From contig NC_061513.1 of NCBI RefSeq assembly GCF_022539505.1, forward strand, positions 345,107,617-345,171,616: a DNA stretch of 64,000 bases, in the 5' to 3' direction. The notes under the pieces are model-generated. The model made no database searches and was not told the DNA's origin. It worked only from the letters and a program-made list of their open reading frames with translations. The translations under genes were made by a program, and so were the position numbers. The stretch is from Lolium rigidum. Taxonomy: Eukaryota; Streptophyta; Magnoliopsida; Poales; Poaceae. This document shows positions 25,665-36,600 of this stretch, in pieces; positions within the stretch are counted from its first letter, which is position 1, and every line of letters begins with the position of its first letter.

Positions 25665-26770
25665 GGATCACCTTCCATATGAACTGTTTCTGTGTTGTAA
25701 ACTTTGTAATCAGTCGAAATGGCTAATTTTCTAGCTCTTGTAGACCTTCTAGGGGCCACATTTTCTTGAGCATTCTGTTCCTCAACTTGTGGCTCAGCTT
25801 CTGGAGGTGGCTGTTGTTGCTCCCTTTCATGCTCAACAAATGGTTCATTCGGCTCCTGACGGACAGGTTCCGAATTTTCACTCATCGTTGTCATGGGTGG
25901 AGTCACAACAGGCGCTTGCACCACAATCGCAGGGATCGTCGGTACAGGTGCACATGGTAGCGCAAAAATGGCTCCTGAGTCATAGGATTAGGTGCATGCA
26001 CCCTCTTCTCCTCAAGATCAATTTTCCGAGCTACCATGCTCCCCCTCATCATTTCGTCTTCTAAGAAGACAGCATGTCTCGTTTCCATAAACTTTGTGTA
26101 TTTCTCTGGACAGTAGAAACGATAACCTTTTGAATTTTCAGGATAGCCAATAAAATGGTAGCTGACTGTTTTGGTATGTAACTTTGCGATATTTGGATTG
26201 AATACTTTGGCCTCAGCAGGGCTCCCCCACACTTTCAGGTGGTTTAGAGAAGGCACTCTCCCTGTCCATAGCTCATACGGCGTTTTGGGCACCGATTTGC
26301 TTGGTACTCGTTTAGAATGTGAATGGCGGTTTTTAACGCCTCAATCCACAATCCCAATGGTAGGGTGGAATAGCTCATCATACCGCGCACCATATCCATA
26401 AGGGTACGGTTGCGCCTTTCAGCTACCCCATTCCGCCGAGGTTCGCCCGGCATCGAGTACTCGGGTGACTATTCCAGTCTCCCGTAGAAACCTTGCAAAA
26501 GGTCCAGGGACTTGGCCATATGGAGTATGTCGACCGTAGTACTCCCCTCCACGATCAGACCTGACTATCTTTATTCTTTTATCATGCTGATTTTCAACTT
26601 CAGCTTTGAATATTTTGAATTTATCCAACGCTTCTGTTTTTTCTTTTATTGGATAAATCTAACCATATCGGGAGTAATCATCCGTGAATGTAAAGAACGA
26701 ATCATAGCCATCCACACTTTTCACCGGAAATGGTCCACATATATCGGTGTGAATTATTTCTAGTGTTGTT
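25665..26770 (-). pseudogene. Copia integrase, frameshifted
   Basis: Pieces in several frames give the integrase core: VRSDRGGEYYG (26628-26419), then NGVAERRNRTLMDMVRGMM (26453-26244), then KTPYELWTGRVPSLNHLKVWG and YHFIGYPENSKGYRFYCP (26292-25903), and the C-terminal Ser/Arg-rich RRSTRARK segment (25924-25665). The order and motifs are those of a copia rve domain. Several frame changes and stops upstream of 26640 show decay. The sequence resumes as reverse transcriptase at 24499 once the solo LTR is removed. Confidence 0.85.
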
Positions 26771-27179
26771 GTGCTTCGATTTGCACCCTTTTTAATTTGC
26801 TTTACAAATTTTCCTTTAATGCAATCGATGCACTCGTTCTATGTCCGAGAATTCTAATGGAGGAAGAATATCATTTTTAACGAGTCTTTCTATTCTCCCC
26901 CTCGAAATATGGCCTAGGCGACAGTGCCATAATTTCGATGATTCGTCAGTTCTTTTTTTCTTTTCTTTCCTTCTTTTTCCGACGAGGGTATTTGTTCATT
27001 CACTTTACACACAGACAATACTTTTTCACGCAAGGACAATAAATAAAGCTCATCATGGAGTATAGCAACCCCAACATAAGAATTATTACACCATATGGCA
27101 CATTTGCCATGTCCAAAATAACATTGATAACTTTCTTTATCTAAGCGCGATACACTTATTAAATTTCTATGTATGGAAG

Positions 27180-28312
27180 GAACAAATAAGACATCTCTAA
27201 GCAGTAATAGTCAAGCCATCAGCCTAGCTCCAAGAGGACGTCGCCAACAGCTTCAACTTCTGCTTGAATTCCATTCGCGACTTCAACGCATCCTTCGCCT
27301 CTTTTCATAGTCCTCATCGAATGGAATCCCCGTAAAGAATTTGCAACATGAACAAGCTTGCACCCGAGTCAATCCACCAAGTAGATTTCGAAAACTCGTG
27401 TATACAGGGATTCATTTACAAAGGAAACTAAATTGTTACCTTTCTTTGCCATTAATTCTTTCAGAAAAGCAGGGCAGTCTTTCTTGTAGTGCCCAGTCTT
27501 CTGACAGTGAAGACACTGATCTTTGTTCACTGGCAATGGCCTGTGCTGGAACTTCTGATGCTGCATTGGGGCTTTACCATATTGCTTTGAAGGAGAACCA
27601 TTGTTGCTTGGTGTGAAGGGCCTTTTCTTATTGTCCTTCACATAATTGATGGTACCTCCATTCTGTGCCTTGAGTCTATCCTCCTCTTGCACACACATGG
27701 CAATGGTCTTTTCAATGTCCCATTTCTCAGGACTCATGTTGTAATTGATGACAAAGTTGTCAAACTGTTGTGACAATGAAGCCATCACCAAGTGAACCAG
27801 AAGTGCAGGCTTCAGCTCCAGGTCAGCATCCATGGGCTTCAGCTTTGCAGCCAGGTTGCTCATCCTGAGGATGTGCTCCCTGATGCCATGTGCACCTCCA
27901 GTATACTTTTCTGTCACCAGCTGCTTCAACAGCTGGGTTGCATATGTCTTTGAAGAACCAGTGAACTGGCTCTTTATCTTTTCTAGGTAATCCCCAGCGG
28001 AAGCACACTCTGTAATTGAGCCCACAATGGCGTTATCAATTGTATTCTTTATAAACGCCATGCACTTTTTGTTGGCAGTCTGCCACTTTCTGTTCTCTAG
28101 AGTGTAGGACATCTCCACAGGAGCATGGTCCATTTTCTTTTTAGCCTATGCATCATCAGTATCCCCGTCAGCTCTGAAAGGGTCAGTAGGCTTGATGGGC
28201 TGCGGTGTGTCAACCACCCAGTCCACCTCAGCACAGACGAAGGCGAAATCCACCTTGTTCCTCCATTCTGTGTAGTTATCCCCTCTAAGGGTGGGAACAT
28301 CCTTGATGCAGC
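27180..28312 (-). pseudogene. Copia Gag and protease start
   Basis: Gag starts near 28312 (MSCIKDVPTLRGDNYTEW) and is interrupted by an in-frame TAG at about 28145 that replaces the residue between DDA and AKKKMDHAP. It then stays open to 27369, with the UBN2-type region (MAFIKNTIDNAIVGSI) and a zinc knuckle CLHCQKTGHYKKDC (C-X2-C-X4-H-X4-C). The protease active site WWIDSGAS follows near 27385-27360 after a frame change, then HVANSLRGF in yet another frame. Gag would package the element RNA. The nonsense codon and shifts make it a pseudogene. Confidence 0.87.
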
Positions 28313-29596
28313 TCATCAAGTAGAACCCTCCTGAAAACCACAAAGAAGTGAGAACAGTACGATTGCAAATTATAATCCAACGTTGGTCCGAATTAAAACA
28401 TGCAACTTTTAATGCAAATAAAACTATATCACCGTTGGGCAGAAATAGAGATAAATGCACATATCATTGCTATTTGCAGTGGAAACTGTGAATTTTAAAC
28501 TTTAAACTTTGAACTTTTCAGAGGTATTTCCTTTACTTTTTAATTTCTGAACAAATATTTCGTTGGTCCTATTTATTCAGAAAAAACTAGACAAAATTTT
28601 GGCCAAAAATGACCTAAAACTGCCTAAAAATGCCTCTGTAATTTAATAAAACTGTGCAAAACTGTAAAACTGACTGTTACTGTCGTGGCCCACGCGGCCC
28701 GCACGCGGCGAGCGACGCGTAGCAACGCGCCGCCTACACGGCTGGCAGGCGCGGCGCCCACGCGGCCAGCAGACGCGGCCCGCACGCAGCGCGGCCTGCT
28801 AACGCGGCCTGCTGCCGCGGCCTTCCTCCGGCCCGCCCGCGGCCCGCACACGGTGCCCACGCGGAGGCACTCCTGGCCGTCGGATTCGATCCGTCGGCTG
28901 CCCTTTACTTTCGCTGGGTATAAAAAACGGCCAAATGGCCGAAAAACCCTAACCCTAAAACACTTCTCCCCCGAGCCCCTGTCTCTCTTCTCTGTTGGGT
29001 CCGGCGGCGGTGGCGGAGAGCCGTTGGCTCGCCCCGCCCGGCGCTCTCTGCCGGCGACGGCGGCACGCAGTCGCGCCCCGCAGCAGCCTCCCGCGCGCTC
29101 GTCCAAGACGAGGCTGTGTGGCTGCTGTCGGCTGGCCGACGGCGCCGCCCGCCCTTTTCTTTTCCTCTGTACCTTGCTACTTCCACCACCAAAACGACGG
29201 CCATGGCGAGTGGACTTACAGCAGCAGCAGCGGAGCCTCCCTGTCCCCTTTGCCGGCGGCGCGTGCACCCTAGGGTGAGCGCACCACCGTCAAAAGGCGC
29301 AGAGGGGTTCCCTTTTCTTTGCCGGCGACCGTGAACGACAGCACGGTAAGCACGGTGAGCATTTTCTTTTCTTTGCCCCGCCTCGCTTGCGCAAGTGGAG
29401 TGGCCCTTCTTCCCGATGCCTCGGCTTGCCGATGCGCATCGGGATCGAGAGGGGCGGCGCGGCCTTGCGGCGGCGCTAACTTTGCCGGCGAGCCCGAGGG
29501 CCTCGGCCGGTATACTTTTCTTTGCATCAGGGAGGATCTAGGATTTCTCTTCTTTCTTTTCTACCCGAAAAAATAAACACGAGAACTACATCTAGA
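28313..29596 (-). other. Copia 5' leader, GC-rich
   Basis: About 1.3 kb between the primer-binding site and gag. The part at 28685-29330 is extremely GC-rich with repeated cgcggcc(c/t)gcacgc units, giving long open frames in several directions (for example 28624-29268 and 28685-29278) that have no domain and are best read as composition artefacts. The rest is AT-rich. Confidence 0.6.
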
Positions 29597-29611
29597 GTTG
29601 CTCTGATACCA
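29597..29611 (-). other. Copia primer-binding site (tRNA-Met)
   Basis: The minus strand reads TGGTATCAGAGCAAC one base inside the 5' LTR. This is the classic initiator-methionine tRNA primer site of plant copia elements. Confidence 0.9.
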
Positions 29612-29612
29612 A

Positions 29613-30031
29613 TGTTTACTTTGCTAGATCGACTAGAGTAGCATCAGTGCGGGTAGACACTATATCTATATGTATACTGCAAGATCGGAGAGAGATCGAG
29701 AGGGGTGTGGGAGACAAACCTTCTCCCTTCGAGGAGGAGCTCGAGCCGTTGTCCATGGCGACGGCGCGAGTGGCGTGAGCGTGCGGTGGCGGCGGTGGCA
29801 GAGCTTCCCGTGAGCACTGCGCTAACCCTAGATCGGTAGGGAATGTCGGTGGGGTGACTGGCGGCGCGGTGAACCTCGTACCGTGTGCCCCGGCCCCCAC
29901 CTCTTTATATAGCGCAGGTCACAGGGGCCCACCAACCATAAGAGAGTTGGACACCCCCGATCAGGGCGCGGACGAGGTCAAGGACTCGTGACCGATCCGT
30001 TGGGATCGGTCACGTGGAGATCATCCTAACA
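29613..30031 (-). repeat. 5' LTR of the copia element
   Basis: The LTR is 419 bp, flanked by AAAGG at 30032-30036. It matches 22335-22752 with only a few differences, so the insertion is fairly recent despite the damaged coding region. Confidence 0.93.
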
Positions 30032-30409
30032 AAAGGTTGTAAGAAGTTGCCCAAAAGAGAAATGATTTACAACTCCCTTTTTCTTCACCCCTATAAAGAA
30101 CCAAAAACCGGATAGATATATAACCAAGCGATGCCTAATTAAGATTTTTTTGTGTGCAGATTACAAAGTGAGAAGTTACTGGGAAAGTTAAGATCCCACC
30201 CCCTGCTTCCTCCATAGACCAATCAAACGCCTAAAAGCTGATAAATTCCGGCCAAACGGAGGACCGTGGACTAGACCCATCTTGTTATTGCCAGGTCTCG
30301 AGATATTGGTGACTCTAGCAGCATCGTACGTCATCAGATAAACTGCAAGCTAGTGGAATTACCTAGTCTAGCAAGTGGCACAGCAGCACGTAGCCCTGCA
30401 CGACCATCC

Positions 30410-30417
30410 TATAAATA
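30410..30417 (+). promoter_or_regulatory. TATA box of the bHLH gene
   Basis: TATAAATA in cgaccatcctataaatacttgctcc, about 200 bases upstream of the start codon. A transcription start near 30440-30450 would give a leader of about 165 bases. The leader has short upstream frames, including ATG CAT CTT TTC CAC TAG at 30481-30498, which could dampen translation. Confidence 0.7.
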
Positions 30418-30611
30418 CTTGCTCCATCGCCTCCATCATCACAACCCCACACAGGCACACACCGGCTTCCTCGTAGTAGTATGCATCTTTTCCACTAGCT
30501 AGGAATATCTCATGATCTAAACCCACCTGTTTGATACTTACGAGTTGGTGCCCCACCAAATCCAGCTGACCAAGACCCGACTAAATCAATCATCCGGGTA
30601 GGCGGCTACAT

Positions 30612-33600
30612 ATGGACCGCAGCAGCTGGTTCCATGGCGACGCCTGGAACAGCGCCGGCGCCGGCGGCAACATCGGGTACATGTGCGGCTACGCTGCCAG
30701 GTGCATCCTAGGTGCCTCTACTTAGTTTTAAACGGAAGATTCGAAGAGTCGACTTTAAATTAACAAGCCTAGAGAAATTCTTCCCGAGCTCTGTAGTAGT
30801 ATCAAGACTAGGAGAAATTCTTTGGGAGCTCTGTAGTAGTACACGGAGTATGATCAACTCATCTCATCCTGATTACGTGCTCTTGATTTGTGCGTGCAGC
30901 TACGCCCCATCAGCGTCGCAGTACAGGGAGGAGGAGGAGCAGCATGAACTGCTCCTCAACTCACAGATTCAGCAACACCTCAACCAGGCAAGAATGAGTT
31001 CGATCATGTCGATTAATTTTGTGCATGCATGCACCGGAATACCAGATCATGTGGCCAGTACGTGGAGCCTCTAACTTTGGTGTGTGGGAACTTGCAGATC
31101 AGGATGCAAATGAACTTGGACGACGTAGAGCCGACAGCGTACGGCGGCTCCGTCCATTCCGGCGATATCAGCTCCGTCGGGGACGACTTGGACTTCCTCC
31201 CTTCGAACCCCGCCGCCGCTTCCTGCAGCTTCCCCTCCTCCTCCTCCTCCGCCTCCACCTCCTTCCGCTCCGCCTCGCTCTCCTGCAGCCCGGAGATCAG
31301 CTCCACGGCGCCGCACGTCCTCGCGGCCCCGGCTGGCCTCCAGTTCCCCGAGGTCTCCTCCTTCATGGAACCCGGAGTGGTGCTCCCTTACGACGACCAG
31401 TACGTCGCCGGCTTCCACGACGCGCCGGCCGCAATGGCGCCTAGTGGGATGTCGACGAGGGCGAGCGCGTTCAGGCGCTACGAACAGCATCTCTCCCCCC
31501 GGCGAAGGCTGACGAAGCCGGCATGCGGGCAGAGGATGTTCAAGACGGCCATGTCGGCCCTTGAAAAGATGCACACGGCGATGAGGTACACCCAGCAACA
31601 GCAGAATCAGCAGTACTATTACCAACAGCAGCAGCAGCAGATGTCGCCGGTGGCCGAGTCGTCGGGAAACCAGCTGCAGCACATGATCTCCGAACGCAAG
31701 CGTCGGGAGAAGCTCAACGACAGCTTTCAAGCCCTCAGGACCGTCCTCCCTCCCGGGTCCAAGGTTAATTTTCATGCAAAATTATAATTCTATCAAGACT
31801 AGCTACTACTGGTTCATTGACTAATTAACGATGTTTAATTTGCGTCAATCTTCTCCCTCTGGCTGTAGAAGGACAAGACGTCGATACTGATCATTGCGAG
31901 GGAGTACCTGTACTCTCTCAAGTCCAAGGTCTCCGACCTCGAGGAGAAGAACCAAGCACTCCAGGCGCAGCTGGCCCAGCGCACCACCAGCGACGCCAGC
32001 GCCGAGGAAGACAAGGCCGAGGCCGGTGAGCAGGTCGAGATCCAGATAACGATGGCGGACGGCGATCAGAGCGGGGAGATTTGCACCGTGAAGATCGGGA
32101 TGAGGCCGGCGCACAGCAACACGACGGACACAGTGCTCAGGACGCTGCAGTGTCTGAAAGAGCAGATAGGGGAAGACGTCAGCCTGGTGTCTATGAGAAC
32201 CGACGACGGGCCTCATCGAGCAAGCCTGACATTGCACCTCAAGGTACAGTACAATTTAGTTCTTAACCAGTCAGCTTATCATTACAAGTATTAGTACGAC
32301 TGAAAGGTACCGTGTTCTAAAACATGTGTGGTACCATTGTCTGTATACGAAAATATCTAAACATATTTTTATATGATACCTGTAGAATAATTAATAGATT
32401 TATCTAAGAAATATGATAAAAAGTTTACTTGGCTTGACTTAATAGAATAAGCATGGATTAGCACTTTTCAGTTTGATCATATGTTACTGGCACGTGGCAT
32501 CATTTCACTAACCTTTACGTTGAACGCATGCGTCAACGTGTCACTCTAAAAAGAACTAAGCATGCCTGCGTGCCAGCTTCGCATAGCAGGTTACATGAGA
32601 ATTGTAAAACGAATCTTTGAGCACAACCCATGATGTCACCCGCTACTGATCGAATTGTCAACGAACCAATCAGATTTGTGACTCAATTACGTACGTTGAC
32701 CGGCAACATTTTCCATCCCAGATGGGCGGCGGTGGGCAAGGTGTGCTCGCCGCGCAAATTGGTGATCGGTGCCCTGGAGAGGGCTTTGCACCGGGCATGG
32801 GGTCTTCACCACTCAGCGACGTTCAGGGAGATTGGAGACAACAGGTTCGTGGTAAAATTTTCGTCTGAGGGTGATTATAGACATGTGATGAAGGGAGGGC
32901 CATGGCAATTTGACTTTAATGTCGTCCTACTGAAGAAATTCGATGGTGCCATTAGGCCGTCGGATATGGTATTTGATGAGTTGGAGATGTGGGCACATGT
33001 TCTTGATCTGCCCATGGATATGATGAATAGAGCTTATGGTGAACTTATTGGTGATTGGATTGGGAAGTTCATTAGTGTGGAGACGGACGAGGATGGTCTG
33101 GCGTGGGGAAAGGATCTTCGTATCCGGGTGGCGGTGAAGGTTGATCAGCCTTTGCCGAGAGGTGTTTGTCTCAGGCAGGACAATGAAGAGGGGGAAGGCA
33201 CGTGGTTTGATCTAAAATATGAAAAGGTGCCGCACTTCTGCTTCGATTGTGGGCGGCTGGTGCACCCCGAGGGTACCTGTAAGGCAGAGAAGGAAGAAGT
33301 TCAGCAATGGGGAGGGTGGTTGAGAGCTTCGCCAAGGCGTAATCAAAGACCACCACCTGTGGCTCGACCGTCGGTCTCATCGAGCAGCTACACCAGCAGA
33401 TCGGTGGGAACAGAGTACAGGTACAGGGGTGAAGCGACTGTAAGGGATGTGCCTCCAAGAAGGAACCTGTTTAATGATTATTCCTTCTCTAGCTCTTCTC
33501 GCACTGGCGAGAGGGCGGTTAGATCGGATGAAGGGGAAAATAACAGCCCGGGAAGGAGGCAGAATGCGCCGGTGAGGGATCAAGCTGCTGTGGGAGAGCC

Positions 33601-36600
33601 ACTGGGCTCTAAGCAGCGAAAGAACCAGGCAGGCACTTATGTTAGGCGGCCTAGGAAGACTGATGATCCGTCTAAGAAGGGAGGGCATCAGGCGGCTACG
33701 GGCGTACACCAGTCCAAGAAAAGAAGCTCCAAGATGGTGTGGATGCCGGTGCCGGTACAAGTGGTTGGAGAGGAGGCGTCGGGCTCTGCTGGCAAAAGAC
33801 AGAGGGTTAACTCTGTGTTTGATCGTCTCAATGGGCAAGAGGAGGAGGGACAGAGGAGTGGCTCGGTGTTTGATCGGCTCGAAGACCCAGCGGCGGACCC
33901 TGCAGCGCAGGGCCGCCGAGAACAATGAGTCTCCTTGGCCTTAACTGCCGTGGTTTGGGGTTGGACGCGGCAGTAGGCGAACTGCGGGATCTGATCAGAT
34001 CCTACAACCCAATGGTGGTTTTTCTCTCTGAAACAAAAAAGAAAGCAAAGGCGATGAACAGGTTGAAGTGGAGTCTGGGTTTTCAGAATGGAGTGGCAGT
34101 GGACTGTGTGGGAAGGTCGGGTGGTTTGGCGCTATGGTGGAGAGAGGGAGTGGATGTGTCTGTTCGTCCGTGGTGTCAGTACTACATTGATGCAAAAATT
34201 GCTCATGAGGGCAAGACCTGGAGATTCACTGGAATCTACGGCGAGCCAAGGACAGAACTGCGACATAGAACATGGGAAGCGCTCAGATATTTGAGGCGGC
34301 AGGACGACCTCCCATGGATTTGTGCGGGTGACTTTAATGAAGTGTTACACCATGACGAACAGCTCGGTGGGAATCCTAGAAATGAGGGACAAATGCTAGC
34401 ATTCCGGGAATGTTTGATGGACTGTGAACTCACTGATTTGGGGTATAAGGGTTATACTTACACATGGAATAACAGAAGGGAGGGCGAGGCAAATGTGCAA
34501 GTCAGGTTGGATAGGGGTGTGGCCACGGCGTCTTTTCTGGGTCTCTTCCCTGATGTACAGGTGGAGCATGTGGTGACGGAGGAGTCGGATCATCTGGCCC
34601 TGATTATCCGTACTGTGGCGACAGCGCCGAGACGGAGGCCAGGGCAGCAGCGAGGATTCATGTTCGAAGAAATGTGGACGAAGCATGATGGATACGACAG
34701 TATGATACAGGAGGCATGGAACAGTAACCATACTGCTGATTCTGGTATTATGGGGTTGTGGGACAGGCTGCAAGCTATGTCCAGGGATATGAAGAGATGG
34801 AGTTTCGATACATTTGGTTCGGTACAGGCCGAGCTAAAAGTGCTGAGGGGAAAACTAGAGGCGGCCAAGGTTGAGCAGCTAGTTTCGGGCTCGTCGGCGG
34901 AAACCAAAGAAATAGAGGCGAAGCTCCACGATCTGTATGAGAAGGAGGAGATCATGTATAGACAGCGCTCTCGACAAGAATGGCTAAAGGCAGGTGATCG
35001 TAACACTAAGTACTTTCAGAATAGAGCGTCTCACAGAAAGCGCAAGAATACGGTTAAGGAGCTGCGGAGGGACGACGGCACCAGGTGTACTACCAATGAA
35101 GGAATGGTAGATATGGCACTGGCCTTCTACCAGAAGTTATACACGTCGGAGGGGTCGGCTAATAGTGGAAGCATATTGGGTTTGATTGACAAATCGGTGG
35201 ATGACACCATGAATTCTAGGCTTACAGCCAGCATATCGGATGAGGAGATAGAAGGGGCCTTGTTCCAGATGGGTCCGACTAAAGCTCCAGGCAAGGATGG
35301 TTTGCCTGCCCTGTTCTACCAGAGGCACTGGTCTCTGCTGAAGTCACATGTCTGTAGGGCGGTGAGAGATTTTCTGTCGGGAAAGGAGTGCCCTGAGGAG
35401 TTCAATGACACAATCCTGGTGCTGATACCGAAAGTAAATCATCCGGAGCTGCTGACCCAATTTAGGCCTATCAGTTTATGCAACGTCCTTTATAAGATTG
35501 CTTCTAAGGTGCTTGCCAATAGGCTTAAGAGGATCCTACCAATTCTGATATCAGAGGAACAGAGTGCTTTTGTGCCGGGCAGGCTCATTACTGATAACGT
35601 TTTGGTAGCATATGAGTGTGTACATGCGATAAGGAAGAGAAAGAGGAAGACACCATTGTGTGCGGTCAAGCTGGATATGATGAAAGCATACGACAGAGTT
35701 GAGTGGGTCTTTCTGGAACAAATGATGGGGAAGATGGGGTTTGCTAGGGGTTGGATTGACATGGTAATGAGGTGCGCTACATCTGCCAGATTTTCTGTCA
35801 AACTGAATGGCGTCATCTCTGATCTGTTCTTACCTTCGAGGGGCTTACGCCAAGGTGACCCCCTGTCTCCATATCTGTTCTTATTTTGCGTGGAGGGTTT
35901 CTCAGCTCTACTTAGGAAGGCTCAGGCGGATAGGCAGATACATGGAGTGGGTTTTGGATCACAGGGTCCAACAGTCACACACCTGCTGTTCGCCGATGAC
36001 AGCGTTGTATTCTTGGAAGCCACGGAGGCGAGCCTGACGGCTTTGAAGGAGGTGCTGCGGGCTTATGAGATAAGCTCGGGTCAGAAGGTTAATAGAGATA
36101 AATCATCGATATTTTTTGGGAAGGGGTGTACTGTCGAGAAAAGGACTCAGCTGAAAGCTACTCTAGGGATCGGCCACGAAGCTCTAGCGGAGAAATACTT
36201 GGGCCTCCCAACGGCAGTGGGACGGTCTAAGGAAGGAGCTTTCAAGCATCTACCAGAAAGGTCCTGGAGTAAGGTGCATGGATGGAAGGGACAGGGTTTG
36301 TCCATGGAGGGGAAGGAAACTCTTATTAAATCAGTGTTGCATGCGGTGCCGACTTATCCGATGGGGTGTTTTAAATTATCACAGAGGACATGCTCCAAAT
36401 TAACCTCCATAGCCACTGGGTTTTGGTGGGGGTCTGCGGATGGAAAGCGCAAGGTGCCGTGGATAAGTTGGGAACGGATGTGTGTGTCCAAGCGTGGAGG
36501 AGGCATGGGATTTCGGAATTATGGGGTATTCAATCAGGCCCTCTTGGCGAAGCAGGCATGGCGGATTTTGACTATCCCATCGTCGCTATGTGCTAGGGTC

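Larger units (their letters stand above)
22335..30031 (-). mobile_element. Ty1/copia LTR retrotransposon, decayed
   Basis: A 7697-bp element with LTRs at 22335-22752 and 29613-30031, target duplications AAAGG at 22330-22334 and 30032-30036, a methionine-tRNA primer-binding site (29597-29611) and a purine-rich tract at 22753-22769. The minus strand carries Gag, protease, integrase, then reverse transcriptase and RNase H, the copia gene order. Stops and frameshifts interrupt gag and pol, and a solo LTR splits pol at 24500-25664. It lies about 380 bp upstream of the TATA box of the bHLH gene. Confidence 0.95.

Noticed and set aside
28624..29278. Long overlapping frames on both strands
   Set aside because: GC-rich copia leader. 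Open frames on both strands at once show a composition effect.
31071..31775. 234-codon minus-strand frame
   Set aside because: It is antisense to bHLH exon 3, whose plus-strand product has a clear bHLH domain.
32630..32713. Start of LINE ORF1 at 32630
   Set aside because: The target duplication (32698-32712) shows that sequence before 32713 is host intron, so the upstream ATG does not belong to the LINE.
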